Shown here one piece after another: positions 25,000 to 33,168 of a stretch of 40,500 nt of DNA. The notes under the pieces were generated by a model, which searched no databases, was not told where the DNA came from, and was given only the letters and a program-made list of their open reading frames with translations. How positions within the stretch are numbered: position 1 is the stretch's first letter; each line of letters opens with the position of its first letter. The stretch lies in assembly GCF_007829525.1 (NCBI RefSeq), contig NZ_VLJP01000028.1, forward strand, positions 1 through 40,500, in the 5' to 3' direction. A program made the translations under genes and the position numbers. The DNA comes from Mesorhizobium sp. J18. GTDB taxonomy: Bacteria; Pseudomonadota; Alphaproteobacteria; Rhizobiales; Rhizobiaceae.

Positions 25000-26952
25000 A
25001 TGAAAAATGACAAGCTCCGGGTTCGCCTGCTGCGAGGTGCAGCGGTTATCCACGACCTGGCGGCGTCCCTGGTGGCGTTCGTGGCTGCGAATGTCATTGT
25101 TTTCGGTCCTTCCAGAATTGCTGCCGTGCCCGGCTTCGAGGAGAAGGCCGCCGCCTTTGTCGGCATAAGCGCCGTCTGCCTTTTCCTCGCCAGGATCAAT
25201 CGCGGCTCGTGGCGCTATGCCTCCATCCCCGACCTCACCGCCATCGTGAAAGCCGCCACCCTGGCCGTCGTCATCTTCACCATCGGCAATTTCATGCTGA
25301 GCCGTGCCGAAAACGTCTCCCGCCTGGGGATGGCCGTCACATGGATATTCATGATCTTCGGGCTGGGCTGGACGCGGCTGGTGTTCCGGTTCGTGCGCGA
25401 CAACACCCACTACCTCAATTTCTCGCAGGCCGATACCCGCAAGCTCGTCCTGCTCTATCCCTATTCGGATACGACCGACGCCTATATCCGCGCCGTGCGG
25501 CGACTCAAGACGCCGGAAATTCTCGTCGTAGGGATCATAGATCCGCGCGAAAACTACAAGGGCCGTGAGGTGCAGGGGCGCCGCGTCCTCGGTTCCCTCG
25601 CCGAACTCGAGGAGATCGTCGAGTATCATCGCAGGAAGGGCCGCGAGATAGACGAACTGGTCGTGACCGATCCCAACATCGCCGGCGCGCGCATGACGGC
25701 GATCCTGGAAGCGTGCAGCAGTGCCGAGATCGACATTTCCAAACTGCCGAATCCTCTCGGCCTCCCGAACGAACGTGATGCCGACATATTGCTTCCCAAG
25801 CCCGTAAAGCTGGAAGACCTGCTCGGACGTTCGGAAATCCAGATTGATACGGCCCGGATCGCCGCCCTCATCAACGATCGCTCAGTGCTGATCTCCGGGG
25901 CGGGTGGCTCGATCGGCTCGGAACTCTGCCGGCAGATCGCCTCTTTCGGCCCGCGTCGGCTGATTCTGGCCGAGCTGTCGGAGTTCAACCTCTATCGGAT
26001 CGAGGGCGAGCTGACGGAGAAATATCCGGGTCTGGAGATCCAGGCTCATGTCGTGGACGTGCGCGACCAGAACCGGGTCTCCTCGCTTTTCAAGACCTGC
26101 AAGCCGGACGTGGTTTTCCACGCGGCGGCGCTCAAGCATGTGCCGATCGTGGAGGCCAATCCTGTCGAAGCGGTCAAGACCAACCTGCTCGGCACCGTGA
26201 ACATGGCCGAAAACAGTCTCGCTTCGGGCGCGGCTATCTTCATCCAGATATCGACGGACAAAGCCGTCAATCCAACCAATATCATGGGAGCGACGAAGCG
26301 CGCCGCCGAGGCCTATTGTCAGGCGCTCGATCTTGCCGGAGCCAAGACGCGCTTCGGCACGGTCCGCTTCGGCAATGTCCTGGGCTCCAGTGGCTCCGTG
26401 GTGCCACGCTTCCGCGAGCAGATCGCCCGGGGCGGCCCGGTGACGGTCACCCATCCCGACATCACGCGCTATTTCATGACTATTCCAGAAGCGGTCCGCC
26501 TCGTGCTCCAGGCGTCATCGCTCGGGCTGCGCCAGAATGCGGACCGCGGCAAGATCCTGGTCCTCGACATGGGCGAACCGGTGAAGATCATCGACCTGGC
26601 GCGGCGCATGATACAATTGGCAGGCTACAAGCCCGATATCGACATACCGATCGAAATCACCGGTCTGCGGCCGGGCGAGAAGCTCCACGAGGAGCTTGTT
26701 GCCGATGTCGAGCAGACCGACGTCAGGACGGAAAAGGGCTTCATCCATGCCTCCGCGCGGGTGAGCGACAAGCTGCTGCTTTCGCGTTCAGTGGCCGAAA
26801 TCGCCAAGGCCTGCGCCGCGGAGGATCGCGATCAGGTCATCCAGCTGCTGAAACATATGGTCCCGACATACAAGCCGGCGGCAGGCCGGCCGCATGATGC
26901 CGATCTGCCCGGCGAATTCGATGCCGGCGAAAAGGCGGGGCAGGAAGGCTGA
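25000..26952 (+). CDS. Membrane NDP-sugar 4,6-dehydratase (PglF/WbpM/FlmA-like)
   Basis: A 650-residue inner-membrane enzyme. Residues 1-120 hold about four membrane segments (for example AAVIHDLAASLVAFVAANVIVF). Next comes a CoA-binding-like Rossmann region, and from about residue 295 the SDR catalytic domain. This has the NAD(P) motif LISGAGGSIGSELCRQI, FHAAALKHVPIVEANP, ISTDKAVNPTNIMGATKRAAE (the Met/Lys pair that replaces Tyr/Lys in this family) and VRFGNVLGSSGSVVP. These enzymes turn UDP-GlcNAc into UDP-2-acetamido-2,6-dideoxy-4-hexulose. The product would be aminated by a DegT enzyme such as that at 31164-32303 to give a UDP-4-amino sugar. The ATG at 25000 has only a weak ribosome site. 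Full length and intact. Confidence 0.92.
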   Translation: MKNDKLRVRLLRGAAVIHDLAASLVAFVAANVIVFGPSRIAAVPGFEEKAAAFVGISAVCLFLARINRGSWRYASIPDLTAIVKAATLAVVIFTIGNFMLSRAENVSRLGMAVTWIFMIFGLGWTRLVFRFVRDNTHYLNFSQADTRKLVLLYPYSDTTDAYIRAVRRLKTPEILVVGIIDPRENYKGREVQGRRVLGSLAELEEIVEYHRRKGREIDELVVTDPNIAGARMTAILEACSSAEIDISKLPNPLGLPNERDADILLPKPVKLEDLLGRSEIQIDTARIAALINDRSVLISGAGGSIGSELCRQIASFGPRRLILAELSEFNLYRIEGELTEKYPGLEIQAHVVDVRDQNRVSSLFKTCKPDVVFHAAALKHVPIVEANPVEAVKTNLLGTVNMAENSLASGAAIFIQISTDKAVNPTNIMGATKRAAEAYCQALDLAGAKTRFGTVRFGNVLGSSGSVVPRFREQIARGGPVTVTHPDITRYFMTIPEAVRLVLQASSLGLRQNADRGKILVLDMGEPVKIIDLARRMIQLAGYKPDIDIPIEITGLRPGEKLHEELVADVEQTDVRTEKGFIHASARVSDKLLLSRSVAEIAKACAAEDRDQVIQLLKHMVPTYKPAAGRPHDADLPGEFDAGEKAGQEG

Positions 26953-26954
26953 CC

Positions 26955-27395
26955 CTAGCTCAAGCGGCGCGCAAAGTGTTCATATGTCACCTGCCAGGGG
27001 TCGCTCTCTGAAGAGCTTTCCTCTCCGATCCAATGGAAGCTGTCGGCGGTGATCTCGGTGAAACGCCATCGAGTTTTCAGGCCGCGCGAATCCTCACCGA
27101 TCTGGACAATGTCCTTACCCTCGGCCCGCCCGATCTGGCGCGAGTAATCCTGATTGAGCGGATCAGCCCAGATAATGTGCCAGCCGTCGATTCCAGGATC
27201 GAAGATGCGCAAAGTCGTGCCATACATGCTGGACGGCGCGGGGCGCCTTGGCCTGATCCAGATGTCCTGAATCGCGCGACCTTCGAGTACCCAGCCGAAA
27301 TGGATTTCGCCGGTCCATTTCTGGATTGTGCCGTCGCCAGCATGGCGAGCCGTATCCGTTTCCCAGCTACCGATCAGCCACCCATACAGGTCCAT
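26955..27395 (-). CDS. DUF1579-like small protein
   Basis: A 146-residue soluble protein starting MDLYGWLIGSWETDTARHAGDGT, then KWTGEIHFGWVLEGRAIQDIWI, YGTTLRIFDPGIDGWHIIWADPL and GLKTRWRFTEITADSFHWIGEE. The alternating strands and the WxIGSW start resemble DUF1579/lipocalin-like proteins; no function is known. The ATG at 27395 is preceded by GAAGGA and is preferred over an upstream in-frame start at 27512, whose extension resembles no family. The stop is two bases from that of the convergent dehydratase. Not obviously related to glycan synthesis. Confidence 0.7.
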   Translation of the reverse strand: MDLYGWLIGSWETDTARHAGDGTIQKWTGEIHFGWVLEGRAIQDIWIRPRRPAPSSMYGTTLRIFDPGIDGWHIIWADPLNQDYSRQIGRAEGKDIVQIGEDSRGLKTRWRFTEITADSFHWIGEESSSESDPWQVTYEHFARRLS

Positions 27396-27515
27396 GTCTT
27401 TCCTTCGGTCAGCCGAAGGACCTTCGGCCCCGAGAGCGGCTAGAAATGGAGAGATAGTCACGGTCGCAAAAGCCTTTGGTTTCCTGCCCGTCATGGCAGT
27501 GAAATGTCGCACAGC

Positions 27516-27541
27516 CCTGCTGACAGCCTGCTGTCAGCAGG
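27516..27541. other. Strong hairpin downstream of tRNA-Gln
   Basis: CCTGCTGACAG and CTGTCAGCAGG form a perfect 11-base-pair stem with the loop CCTG. It lies about 48 bases past the 3' end of tRNA-Gln and upstream of the DUF1579-like gene, so it may stop the tRNA transcript. No T-run follows the stem on the minus strand; a T-rich stretch (CTTTCTTTTC) lies nearer the tRNA. Confidence 0.45.
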
Positions 27542-27588
27542 TGCGCGCGCGTGTAGATCAACCTACTGAAAATAGTGAAAAGAAAGTG

Positions 27589-27663
27589 TGGCTGGGGCGC
27601 CAGGATTCGAACCTGGGAATGGCGGTACCAAAAACCGCTGCCTTACCGCTTGGCTACGCCCCA
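27589..27663 (-). tRNA. tRNA-Gln (anticodon UUG)
   Basis: Read on the minus strand, the acceptor stem TGGGGCG pairs with CGCCCCA. The D arm is GCCAAGCGGTAAGGC, the anticodon arm GCGGT-TTTTGGT-ACCGC gives anticodon TTG, and the T arm is CCAGG-TTCGAAT-CCTGG. Discriminator G and an encoded CCA end the gene. The length of 75 with CCA is normal. It lies between the DUF1579-like gene and the second Wzy-like gene, a possible integration hotspot, but no integrase or repeat of its 3' end was seen. Confidence 0.97.
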
Positions 27664-27835
27664 ATCCGCCGCGCCGGGCGCGGCTTCGGACGCCGCGTCC
27701 TATAAAGTCTCCTGCCCGCGCGCGCAATGGGCAAGAGCATTCCGGCGTGGGACGACCGCACGATTTTGCGCGAATCGCCGTCCTTCCTGCATATATCCGA
27801 TCACTCATATGACCGTCGCAAACGCTCTTTCCTGC

Positions 27836-27862
27836 GTTGACCTTCGCCCATCTTCGGTCAAC
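27836..27862. promoter_or_regulatory. Inverted repeat upstream of the second Wzy-like gene
   Basis: GTTGACC and GGTCAAC are perfect 7-base arms with a 13-base spacer, about 50 bases before the preferred start at 27912. TTGACC could also serve as a -35 element. This is only a candidate regulator site. Confidence 0.25.
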
Positions 27863-27911
27863 AAGCGATCTTAGAAGCCGCTCGGACATCAACAGGCAAG
27901 CCGTTCCCGTC

Positions 27912-29315
27912 ATGGTCATGAGTTGCGATCGGACGGACCGGCTTGGAAGCCATGGCGAATTGAATTCCGTGGACAATCATATTTTGCAGCCAACTTCGAG
28001 GCAGGGAAAGGTCCCCGCAATCTTCGATACCGGCAGCCGTTTTCGCCGCCTGCGCTCCGATTGGCCGATGGAGCGCACTGACCGATATTTCGCGAAAGCT
28101 TTCTTTGCGCTTCCTTGCATCGCCGGCTCGACCGTCAGTTTTCTTCTCGTCGCGGCTTATTTCTGGTCGATCGTCCGGACCGTTCGCGGCGAGTTGCGCG
28201 TCAGGCTGCCGGTTCCGCTGATCATCTGTTGCGGCGCCTTCTGCTTCTATTTTCTCGTCACGTCCGTTTCGGCCCTTGCCCGTGGTCTGGATTGGCCAGC
28301 CTGGAAGATCGTCTTCGAAACCCTGCCTTTCGTGCTTATCGCCTTTGTCGCGCTGCGCATACGGACCACTCCCGGCGCCAATCTGATTGATCCGATCGTC
28401 CTGGGCTCGGCGGTAGGAGCCATGCTCGGTGCCGTTGTCGGGCTGGCGGAAGGCTATCTGCTGCAGACCTCACGCGCCGAGGGCGGTGCGGGCAATTCGG
28501 GCATATTTGCCGTCATCGCTCTCCTGCTGTCGTTCCTGTCACTGACGGGGCTTCTCCGGGAAGGACAGCGTTCCCCCCTGCTCCCGATCCTCGGCTTTGT
28601 CGGAGGAATGATCGCGCTTAAGGCGTCGGGATCACGCCTCCTCGTCGCCTATGTTCCGGTCCTCGGGCTGATCTTTCTCTACGCCTACGGCAGGATATGC
28701 CGGCCGAGCAGGCGCACCTGGGCCATCATCGCCGCCGCCGCGCTGCTCGGGCTGATCATGGCCGCGTTCCTGTTCGACCGGCAGTTGACATCGATCCTGC
28801 GCGAGTTAAGCACACTCAACAATCAGGTCGACAGTTCTTCCGGCAAGCGGCTCCTGATGTACAAGGCGGCCCTGGCGGCATTCCTGCAACAGCCGTTCCT
28901 GGGCTACGGTCCGCAGAACCTGATGGCGGCCATCCACCCTTATCTTCCGCCGGAATCGGCCGATCTCATCCATTTCAGCCACCTCCACAATATCTTCCTC
29001 GACCATGCCATCGGCTCGGGCCTCTTTGGCGTGGCAGCATTTCTTCTGGTGTTCATTTGCCCCCTCTGGTGCGCTTTCCGGATGGAGCCCTCGAGAGAAA
29101 CCGAAATTCTCCGTTACATGCTCACGATCGTGCTGGCCGTCTTCTTCCTCAACGGGCTGACGAACATCACCTTCAGCCATGACATCATTCTCGCCGTCTA
29201 CCTGTATTCCGTCACGGCGATCCTGTGTTCGGGGCGGTACGAAGGTTCAGAGACAGGGCTGCCGGAAAGAAACAGGGCGGTCACAGCTCTCCCAGAAACT
29301 CCTCCCACCGCCTGA
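27912..29315 (+). CDS. O-antigen polymerase/ligase-like (Wzy/WaaL) membrane protein, second copy
   Basis: A 467-residue polytopic inner-membrane protein with about ten or eleven segments (FALPCIAGSTVSFLLVAAYFW, LIICCGAFCFYFLVTSVSAL and others). The periplasmic loop carries SSGKRLLMYKAALAAFLQQPFLGYGPQNLM and HFSHLHNIFLDHAIGSGLFG, the R...G.GP...H.H.N....GSG pattern of the O-antigen ligase/polymerase superfamily. It differs much from the one at 5416-6846, so the two probably do different jobs, such as polymerase and ligase. The start is uncertain: ATG 27912, 27918 and 28068 are all in frame and none has a strong ribosome site; 27912 is a compromise. The last 35 bases overlap the end of the convergent GT4 gene. 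Confidence 0.82.
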   Translation: MVMSCDRTDRLGSHGELNSVDNHILQPTSRQGKVPAIFDTGSRFRRLRSDWPMERTDRYFAKAFFALPCIAGSTVSFLLVAAYFWSIVRTVRGELRVRLPVPLIICCGAFCFYFLVTSVSALARGLDWPAWKIVFETLPFVLIAFVALRIRTTPGANLIDPIVLGSAVGAMLGAVVGLAEGYLLQTSRAEGGAGNSGIFAVIALLLSFLSLTGLLREGQRSPLLPILGFVGGMIALKASGSRLLVAYVPVLGLIFLYAYGRICRPSRRTWAIIAAAALLGLIMAAFLFDRQLTSILRELSTLNNQVDSSSGKRLLMYKAALAAFLQQPFLGYGPQNLMAAIHPYLPPESADLIHFSHLHNIFLDHAIGSGLFGVAAFLLVFICPLWCAFRMEPSRETEILRYMLTIVLAVFFLNGLTNITFSHDIILAVYLYSVTAILCSGRYEGSETGLPERNRAVTALPETPPTA

Positions 29316-30489
29316 CATAGGCTTCTGCAGAGAAGCTCGAGGCAAAATAATCCCCTGCCCTGCGCTTCAGCGCGGCGACGTCTGCCGGCGACTGCGAAAG
29401 CGCTTCGAGACGACGGACGGCATCGTGGATCCCATTCGCATCGAAGGCGATGCCGAGGCCGTTCTCCTCGATCTCGCGGGCAATGGAACTGCCACGGGCG
29501 ATGAGACACAGCAAAGGCAGGCCCATGCCGAGATAGGTGACGATCTTGCTCGGATAGGCGAACCGCGCGCTTGCGTCATCCAGTGAGACAAGACCGAAAT
29601 CCGCCCGTTCGAGCAATGGCTGGAGTTCCGCGAAAGGCATGGTGTCCAGAAAGCGCACACGCCCGGAATCGAGGCCCGAAAGCGCACCCATGAGCCATTG
29701 ACGGCGCACGCCGTCGCCCACGAACAGGAATTCGATATTCGGGATCGCCGATACCGCCGCGATCACAAACGGGGCCACAACGTCCAGAGCCTGGAACGCT
29801 CCCATATTGCCCGCATAAATGACCTGCAATCTGCCGTCGGAACGCGCAGCGGCCTTGTCCGGCGCGACGGAAGTCGGCTCCAACGATGAAAGCGACAGGT
29901 TGTTTATGGCCACGGTACGGCTTTCTGGCGCGCCGCGGCCAACTAGTATCTGCCGCATGTCTTCGGACAGCGTGACCACGCCATGCACCAATTGCAGCGT
30001 GAGCTTTGCCAGCATGCCGCCGCCGATCCGATAAAACGGCCGCACTGCCGGGGACAGTTTTGGGGCGGTTATGTCCGGGTGAATGTCCTGCACGTGGTAG
30101 AGAATGCGTGTTCCCGCCACTCGGCCTGCAAGAGCGGCGCAGAACGCGGTCATGAGCGGCGGAAAGCTGCCGACCGTTGCGACATCGGGGCGCGCCCTCA
30201 CAATATGGTGGGCCAGGGCGACCGTATACCGGATCGCGGAGCGCAACTTGCCGGCAAGTCCCTGGCCCGGCTCGATCGCCACCCGGGCAACGGAAATTCC
30301 AAGCGTGCCGAGCCGGCGATCCGCCTCCTCGGCCGCCTGCCGCTGTGCGGGATCGAGCGAGGTGAAGACAGAAACTTCATAACCTTTTTCCGCAAAGGCC
30401 ATGGCCATGAATTCCAGCATCTTCCCGTAGGGCTTCGGGGAAGGCGGAAAATAGATGTGCGAGAAGAGAAGCCGCCGCTTGCCGGGCAT
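29281..30489 (-). CDS. Glycosyltransferase family 4 (WbuB-like)
   Basis: A 402-residue GT-B glycosyltransferase, the last gene of the minus-strand glycan operon. The N-terminal domain has FSHIYFPPSPKPYGKMLEFMAMAFAEKG and ILYHVQDIHPDI; the C-terminal domain has LQVIYAGNMGAFQALDVV (acceptor side), IEFLFVGDGVRRQWL and FGLVSLDD...FAYPSKIVTYLGMGLPLL, which is the donor nucleotide site. The pattern matches WbuB/WbuB-like enzymes of GT4, which include N-acetyl-L-fucosaminyltransferases of O-antigens. This fits the UDP-L-FucNAc genes capEFG upstream, so it may add FucNAc to the lipid-linked sugar; the donor assignment is inference. It starts four bases after the sugar transferase stop. Its 3' end overlaps the convergent Wzy-like gene by 35 bases. 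Confidence 0.85.
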   Translation of the reverse strand: MPGKRRLLFSHIYFPPSPKPYGKMLEFMAMAFAEKGYEVSVFTSLDPAQRQAAEEADRRLGTLGISVARVAIEPGQGLAGKLRSAIRYTVALAHHIVRARPDVATVGSFPPLMTAFCAALAGRVAGTRILYHVQDIHPDITAPKLSPAVRPFYRIGGGMLAKLTLQLVHGVVTLSEDMRQILVGRGAPESRTVAINNLSLSSLEPTSVAPDKAAARSDGRLQVIYAGNMGAFQALDVVAPFVIAAVSAIPNIEFLFVGDGVRRQWLMGALSGLDSGRVRFLDTMPFAELQPLLERADFGLVSLDDASARFAYPSKIVTYLGMGLPLLCLIARGSSIAREIEENGLGIAFDANGIHDAVRRLEALSQSPADVAALKRRAGDYFASSFSAEAYVRRWEEFLGEL

Positions 30490-30492
30490 CGG

Positions 30493-31167
30493 CTATTCCC
30501 GCCCTCGGGAACGGACGACGGAAACGGCGATGGCACAAACCGTACGGAGGATCAGGCCGATATCCCTCAGCACCGACTGCTCGTCGATATAGCGGATGTC
30601 GGCCTGCAGCTTTTCCCGCAATATGCCGGAGACATAGGAGCCGGTGACGTCTTCGTTCCGCACGGCCTCGCGGAAGCGGCGCATATAGAGAAGCGTGCCG
30701 GGGCTGGTGATCCCCGGGCGGACGGCAAGCGATTTCATCATCTCGGCGTCGTAGTGCTTCTCGACGATCCCTGGATCCTCGGGGCGCGGCCCCACCAGAG
30801 ACATGTCGCCCTTGAGGATGTTCACCAGTTGCGGAAGCTCATCGATCTTGGTGCCGCGCAAAAAGCGGCCAAACGGGAAAATCCTGTCATCATTGGGCGC
30901 GGTAATGGGCGATCCCTTGTGGCTGTCGGGGCGCATCGTGCGGAACTTGAACATCTTGAACGGCCTGCCGCCGCGTCCGACCCGCATCGCCAGATAGAAT
31001 ACCGGACCGGGAGAGGTGAGCCGTATGCCTGTCGCCGCAGCGAGCAGAAGGGGTGAAACCAGCACAAGCAGGACTGCTGCCACAGCGATGTCGAGCAGCC
31101 GCTTCAACAGGGCATTCACTCCCTGATCCGCGCCATCATGCGGAATATGGCGCACTGTCGCGTTCAA
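30493..31167 (-). CDS. Initiating sugar-phosphate transferase (PglC/WcaJ family)
   Basis: A 224-residue phosphoglycosyltransferase that transfers a sugar 1-phosphate from a UDP-sugar to undecaprenyl phosphate, the first step of unit assembly. It has one hydrophobic re-entrant segment (LLDIAVAAVLLVLVSPLLLAA), then FKMFKFRTMRPDS, the catalytic Asp-Glu pair in GTKIDELPQLVNILKGDMSLVGPRPE, and VRPGITSP. It lacks the four extra N-terminal spans of WbaP-type enzymes and so resembles monotopic PglC. The TTG at 31167 overlaps the preceding stop as TTGA, with an AGG-rich site upstream, and is preferred to a GTG at 31194. The donor may be the 4-amino-sugar made by the neighbouring aminotransferase. Confidence 0.88.
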   Translation of the reverse strand: MNATVRHIPHDGADQGVNALLKRLLDIAVAAVLLVLVSPLLLAAATGIRLTSPGPVFYLAMRVGRGGRPFKMFKFRTMRPDSHKGSPITAPNDDRIFPFGRFLRGTKIDELPQLVNILKGDMSLVGPRPEDPGIVEKHYDAEMMKSLAVRPGITSPGTLLYMRRFREAVRNEDVTGSYVSGILREKLQADIRYIDEQSVLRDIGLILRTVCAIAVSVVRSRGRE

Positions 31168-32303
31168 GAGAGCACCTGCCTCAGCGACGAGCACACGAAA
31201 TCGATCTCTCCATCCGTCATGCCGGCATGGATCGGCAGGGAGATAGCGCGCGCGAAAACCCGTTCGGCATTCGGAAAATGCTGGGCGTGAAGATTGTAGC
31301 GCTCGCGCCAGTAGGTCATGCGGTGCAGCGGGCGGTAATGAACCGAGCAGACGATGCCGCGGCGGCCCAGTTCGGCGAAGACCGCATCCCGATCCAGCGG
31401 GGCCTCGGGCCGGACCTTGACGATGAACAGATGCCAGGAATGGGTCTCCCCATCTGGTGCTTCCGCAGGCAGATCGATCGGCAAACCGTCCAGTTGCTCA
31501 CGGTACCGCGCCGCCACGCGCATGCGGCCAGAATGGAACTCGCCTACCTTCCGCAACTGATGGATTCCGATCGCCGAGGCGATGTCCGTCAGATTGTATT
31601 TGTATCCGGGGGCCACCACGTCATAGACCCATCGCCCGGTCGCGAAACGGTCGAAGGCGTCGCGGTCGATGCCGTGCTGGCGCATGATCTTTGCACGCGC
31701 GGCGATCTCCGGGTCCGCCGTCACCAGCATGCCGCCTTCGCCGGTGGTGATGGTCTTGTTCGCATAGAAGCTGAATATGGTCGCCGTCGTCGGCTGTTTT
31801 CCGACCAGCACCCCGCCGGAAGTGGCGGGAAGGCTGTGGGCCGCATCCTCGATGATCATCAGCCCGTTCTCGGCCGCAAGGTCGATCAGCGGCTGCATAT
31901 CGCAGGCCATGCCGCCGAAATGGACGGGCATGATGGCCCTGGTTCTTTCTGTCAGAGCAGGCGCCACGTGATACGCCGTCACACAGAGCGTGTCGTAATC
32001 GCAATCGACGAATACGGGATCGGCCCCCAGATAGCGCACGACCTCGGCCGTGGCGGTGAAGGTGTAGGATGGAACGATCACCTCGTCGCCCGGCCCTATG
32101 CCGGCCGCTTCGAGTGCAAGATGCAGGCCGGAAGTGGCGGAATTCACTGCGATCGCTTCGACGCCGCCCCCGAGATAGGCGGCGAAATCCTGCTCGAAGC
32201 GCTTCGTTTTGGCTCCCGTGGTCAGCCAACCGTTGCGCAGGGAGTCCACGACTTCGGCAATTTCCTCCTCCCCGATCTGCGGGCGAAAAAAGCTGACCTC
32301 CAT
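31164..32303 (-). CDS. DegT/DnrJ-family 4-aminotransferase (PglE-like, second copy)
   Basis: A 379-residue PLP aminotransferase. Motifs are FFRPQIGEEEIAEVVDSLRNGWLTTG (start), NSATSGLHLALEAAG, PSYTFTATAEVV, IIEDAAHSLPA and the PLP lysine Lys183 in FSFYANKTITTGEGGM, then HSWHLFIVKV and FARAISLPIHAGM. The YANKTITTGEGGM form is typical for 4-amino-4,6-dideoxy-sugar enzymes such as PglE, PseC and perosamine synthase. The likely substrate is the UDP-4-keto-6-deoxy-HexNAc from the membrane dehydratase at 25000-26952, giving a UDP-4-amino sugar. The start at 32303 (GAGGG upstream) is chosen over a longer frame. No PglD-like acetyltransferase is nearby, so the amine may remain free or be modified otherwise. 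Confidence 0.9.
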   Translation of the reverse strand: MEVSFFRPQIGEEEIAEVVDSLRNGWLTTGAKTKRFEQDFAAYLGGGVEAIAVNSATSGLHLALEAAGIGPGDEVIVPSYTFTATAEVVRYLGADPVFVDCDYDTLCVTAYHVAPALTERTRAIMPVHFGGMACDMQPLIDLAAENGLMIIEDAAHSLPATSGGVLVGKQPTTATIFSFYANKTITTGEGGMLVTADPEIAARAKIMRQHGIDRDAFDRFATGRWVYDVVAPGYKYNLTDIASAIGIHQLRKVGEFHSGRMRVAARYREQLDGLPIDLPAEAPDGETHSWHLFIVKVRPEAPLDRDAVFAELGRRGIVCSVHYRPLHRMTYWRERYNLHAQHFPNAERVFARAISLPIHAGMTDGEIDFVCSSLRQVLS

Positions 32304-32313
32304 CTTGCCCTCG

Positions 32314-33168
32314 TCAGATATATCGGTAGCGGCGAAGCATGTCGCCCGCGATCCGCCATATGGTTGCGATCTCGTCCTCCGAAAGCCGGTCGCGCCATTT
32401 TTGCATATTGCTGCGATCGGCCTGTTCGGCGAATCGCCGGTGAATGGCCTCTCGCCGATCAATCTGCAGGAAATCGCATAGCCGATCGATTTCCACCACA
32501 TCCCCCATCAGGTCCTCATAGCGGACCGTATATACACGTTCCTGGGCGACTCGCTTCAGATCAAGCGTCGCCCGCGAGACGGATTGCTCCCACTGCCTGG
32601 ACACAATATCCAGCAGAGGGAGTTTTTCTATGTCACAAAAGATTCCCGGATAGCGTGGCCCCCAGACTTCCCCGCCGGACCGGCCGCGCAGGCGGCCCCG
32701 TACCTGATTGAGGCCGAACCATACAGCATAACCCAGGCTTGACCACGGCAAATCGACAAGCTTGCGCCGCAATCCTTGCGAATCCGGCGGCGCCTGCCAC
32801 ATCCGCATCGCCGATTCCACGACGGCACGACCGTCGCGCACCAGATGAATGAAAACCGCGTCGGGCAGAACCGCGTCGACATAGGGAACGCGCAGGGTGT
32901 TGCTTACCGTTTTCTCGAGCAGACGCCTGCCATCTCCGGGCTTTTTCCGTGCAAGACGGTTGAGCGTGTTCCTGATGCGCCACCGCGCGCGATCATCGAG
33001 CATGTCCGGTACGAGCACGTCGTGATCGACCCTGGCGCCCATGCGCCAGACATAGTTCACGTCATAGGGAATCCTGGCGAAAACGGGCGAGGCCCCCAGA
33101 AGATCACGCACGAATTTGGTGCCGGAGCGCGCCGCTCCGATCAGTATGACCGGCCGGGCCTCATTCAT
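32314..33168 (-). CDS. Sulfotransferase family protein (second copy)
   Basis: A 284-residue PAPS-dependent sulfotransferase candidate. The 5'-phosphosulfate loop is VILIGAARSGTKFVRDLL at residues 7-24. The 3'-phosphate site is FIHLVRDGRAVVESAMRMW at 106-124. The C-terminal VYTVRYEDLMGDVVEIDRLCDFL follows, with the RYEDL motif common in this family. It differs from the copy at 7620-8504 in length and in both loops, so the two should have different substrates. It overlaps capG by eight bases and lies ten bases from the aminotransferase, inside a single operon that builds the repeat unit. Its position suggests sulfation of FucNAc, the 4-amino-sugar or the finished unit; which one is unknown. Confidence 0.85.
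   Translation of the reverse strand: MNEARPVILIGAARSGTKFVRDLLGASPVFARIPYDVNYVWRMGARVDHDVLVPDMLDDRARWRIRNTLNRLARKKPGDGRRLLEKTVSNTLRVPYVDAVLPDAVFIHLVRDGRAVVESAMRMWQAPPDSQGLRRKLVDLPWSSLGYAVWFGLNQVRGRLRGRSGGEVWGPRYPGIFCDIEKLPLLDIVSRQWEQSVSRATLDLKRVAQERVYTVRYEDLMGDVVEIDRLCDFLQIDRREAIHRRFAEQADRSNMQKWRDRLSEDEIATIWRIAGDMLRRYRYI

Noticed and set aside
27589-27911. Integrated element at tRNA-Gln
   Set aside because: No integrase nearby and no second copy of the tRNA 3' end was noticed on either side.
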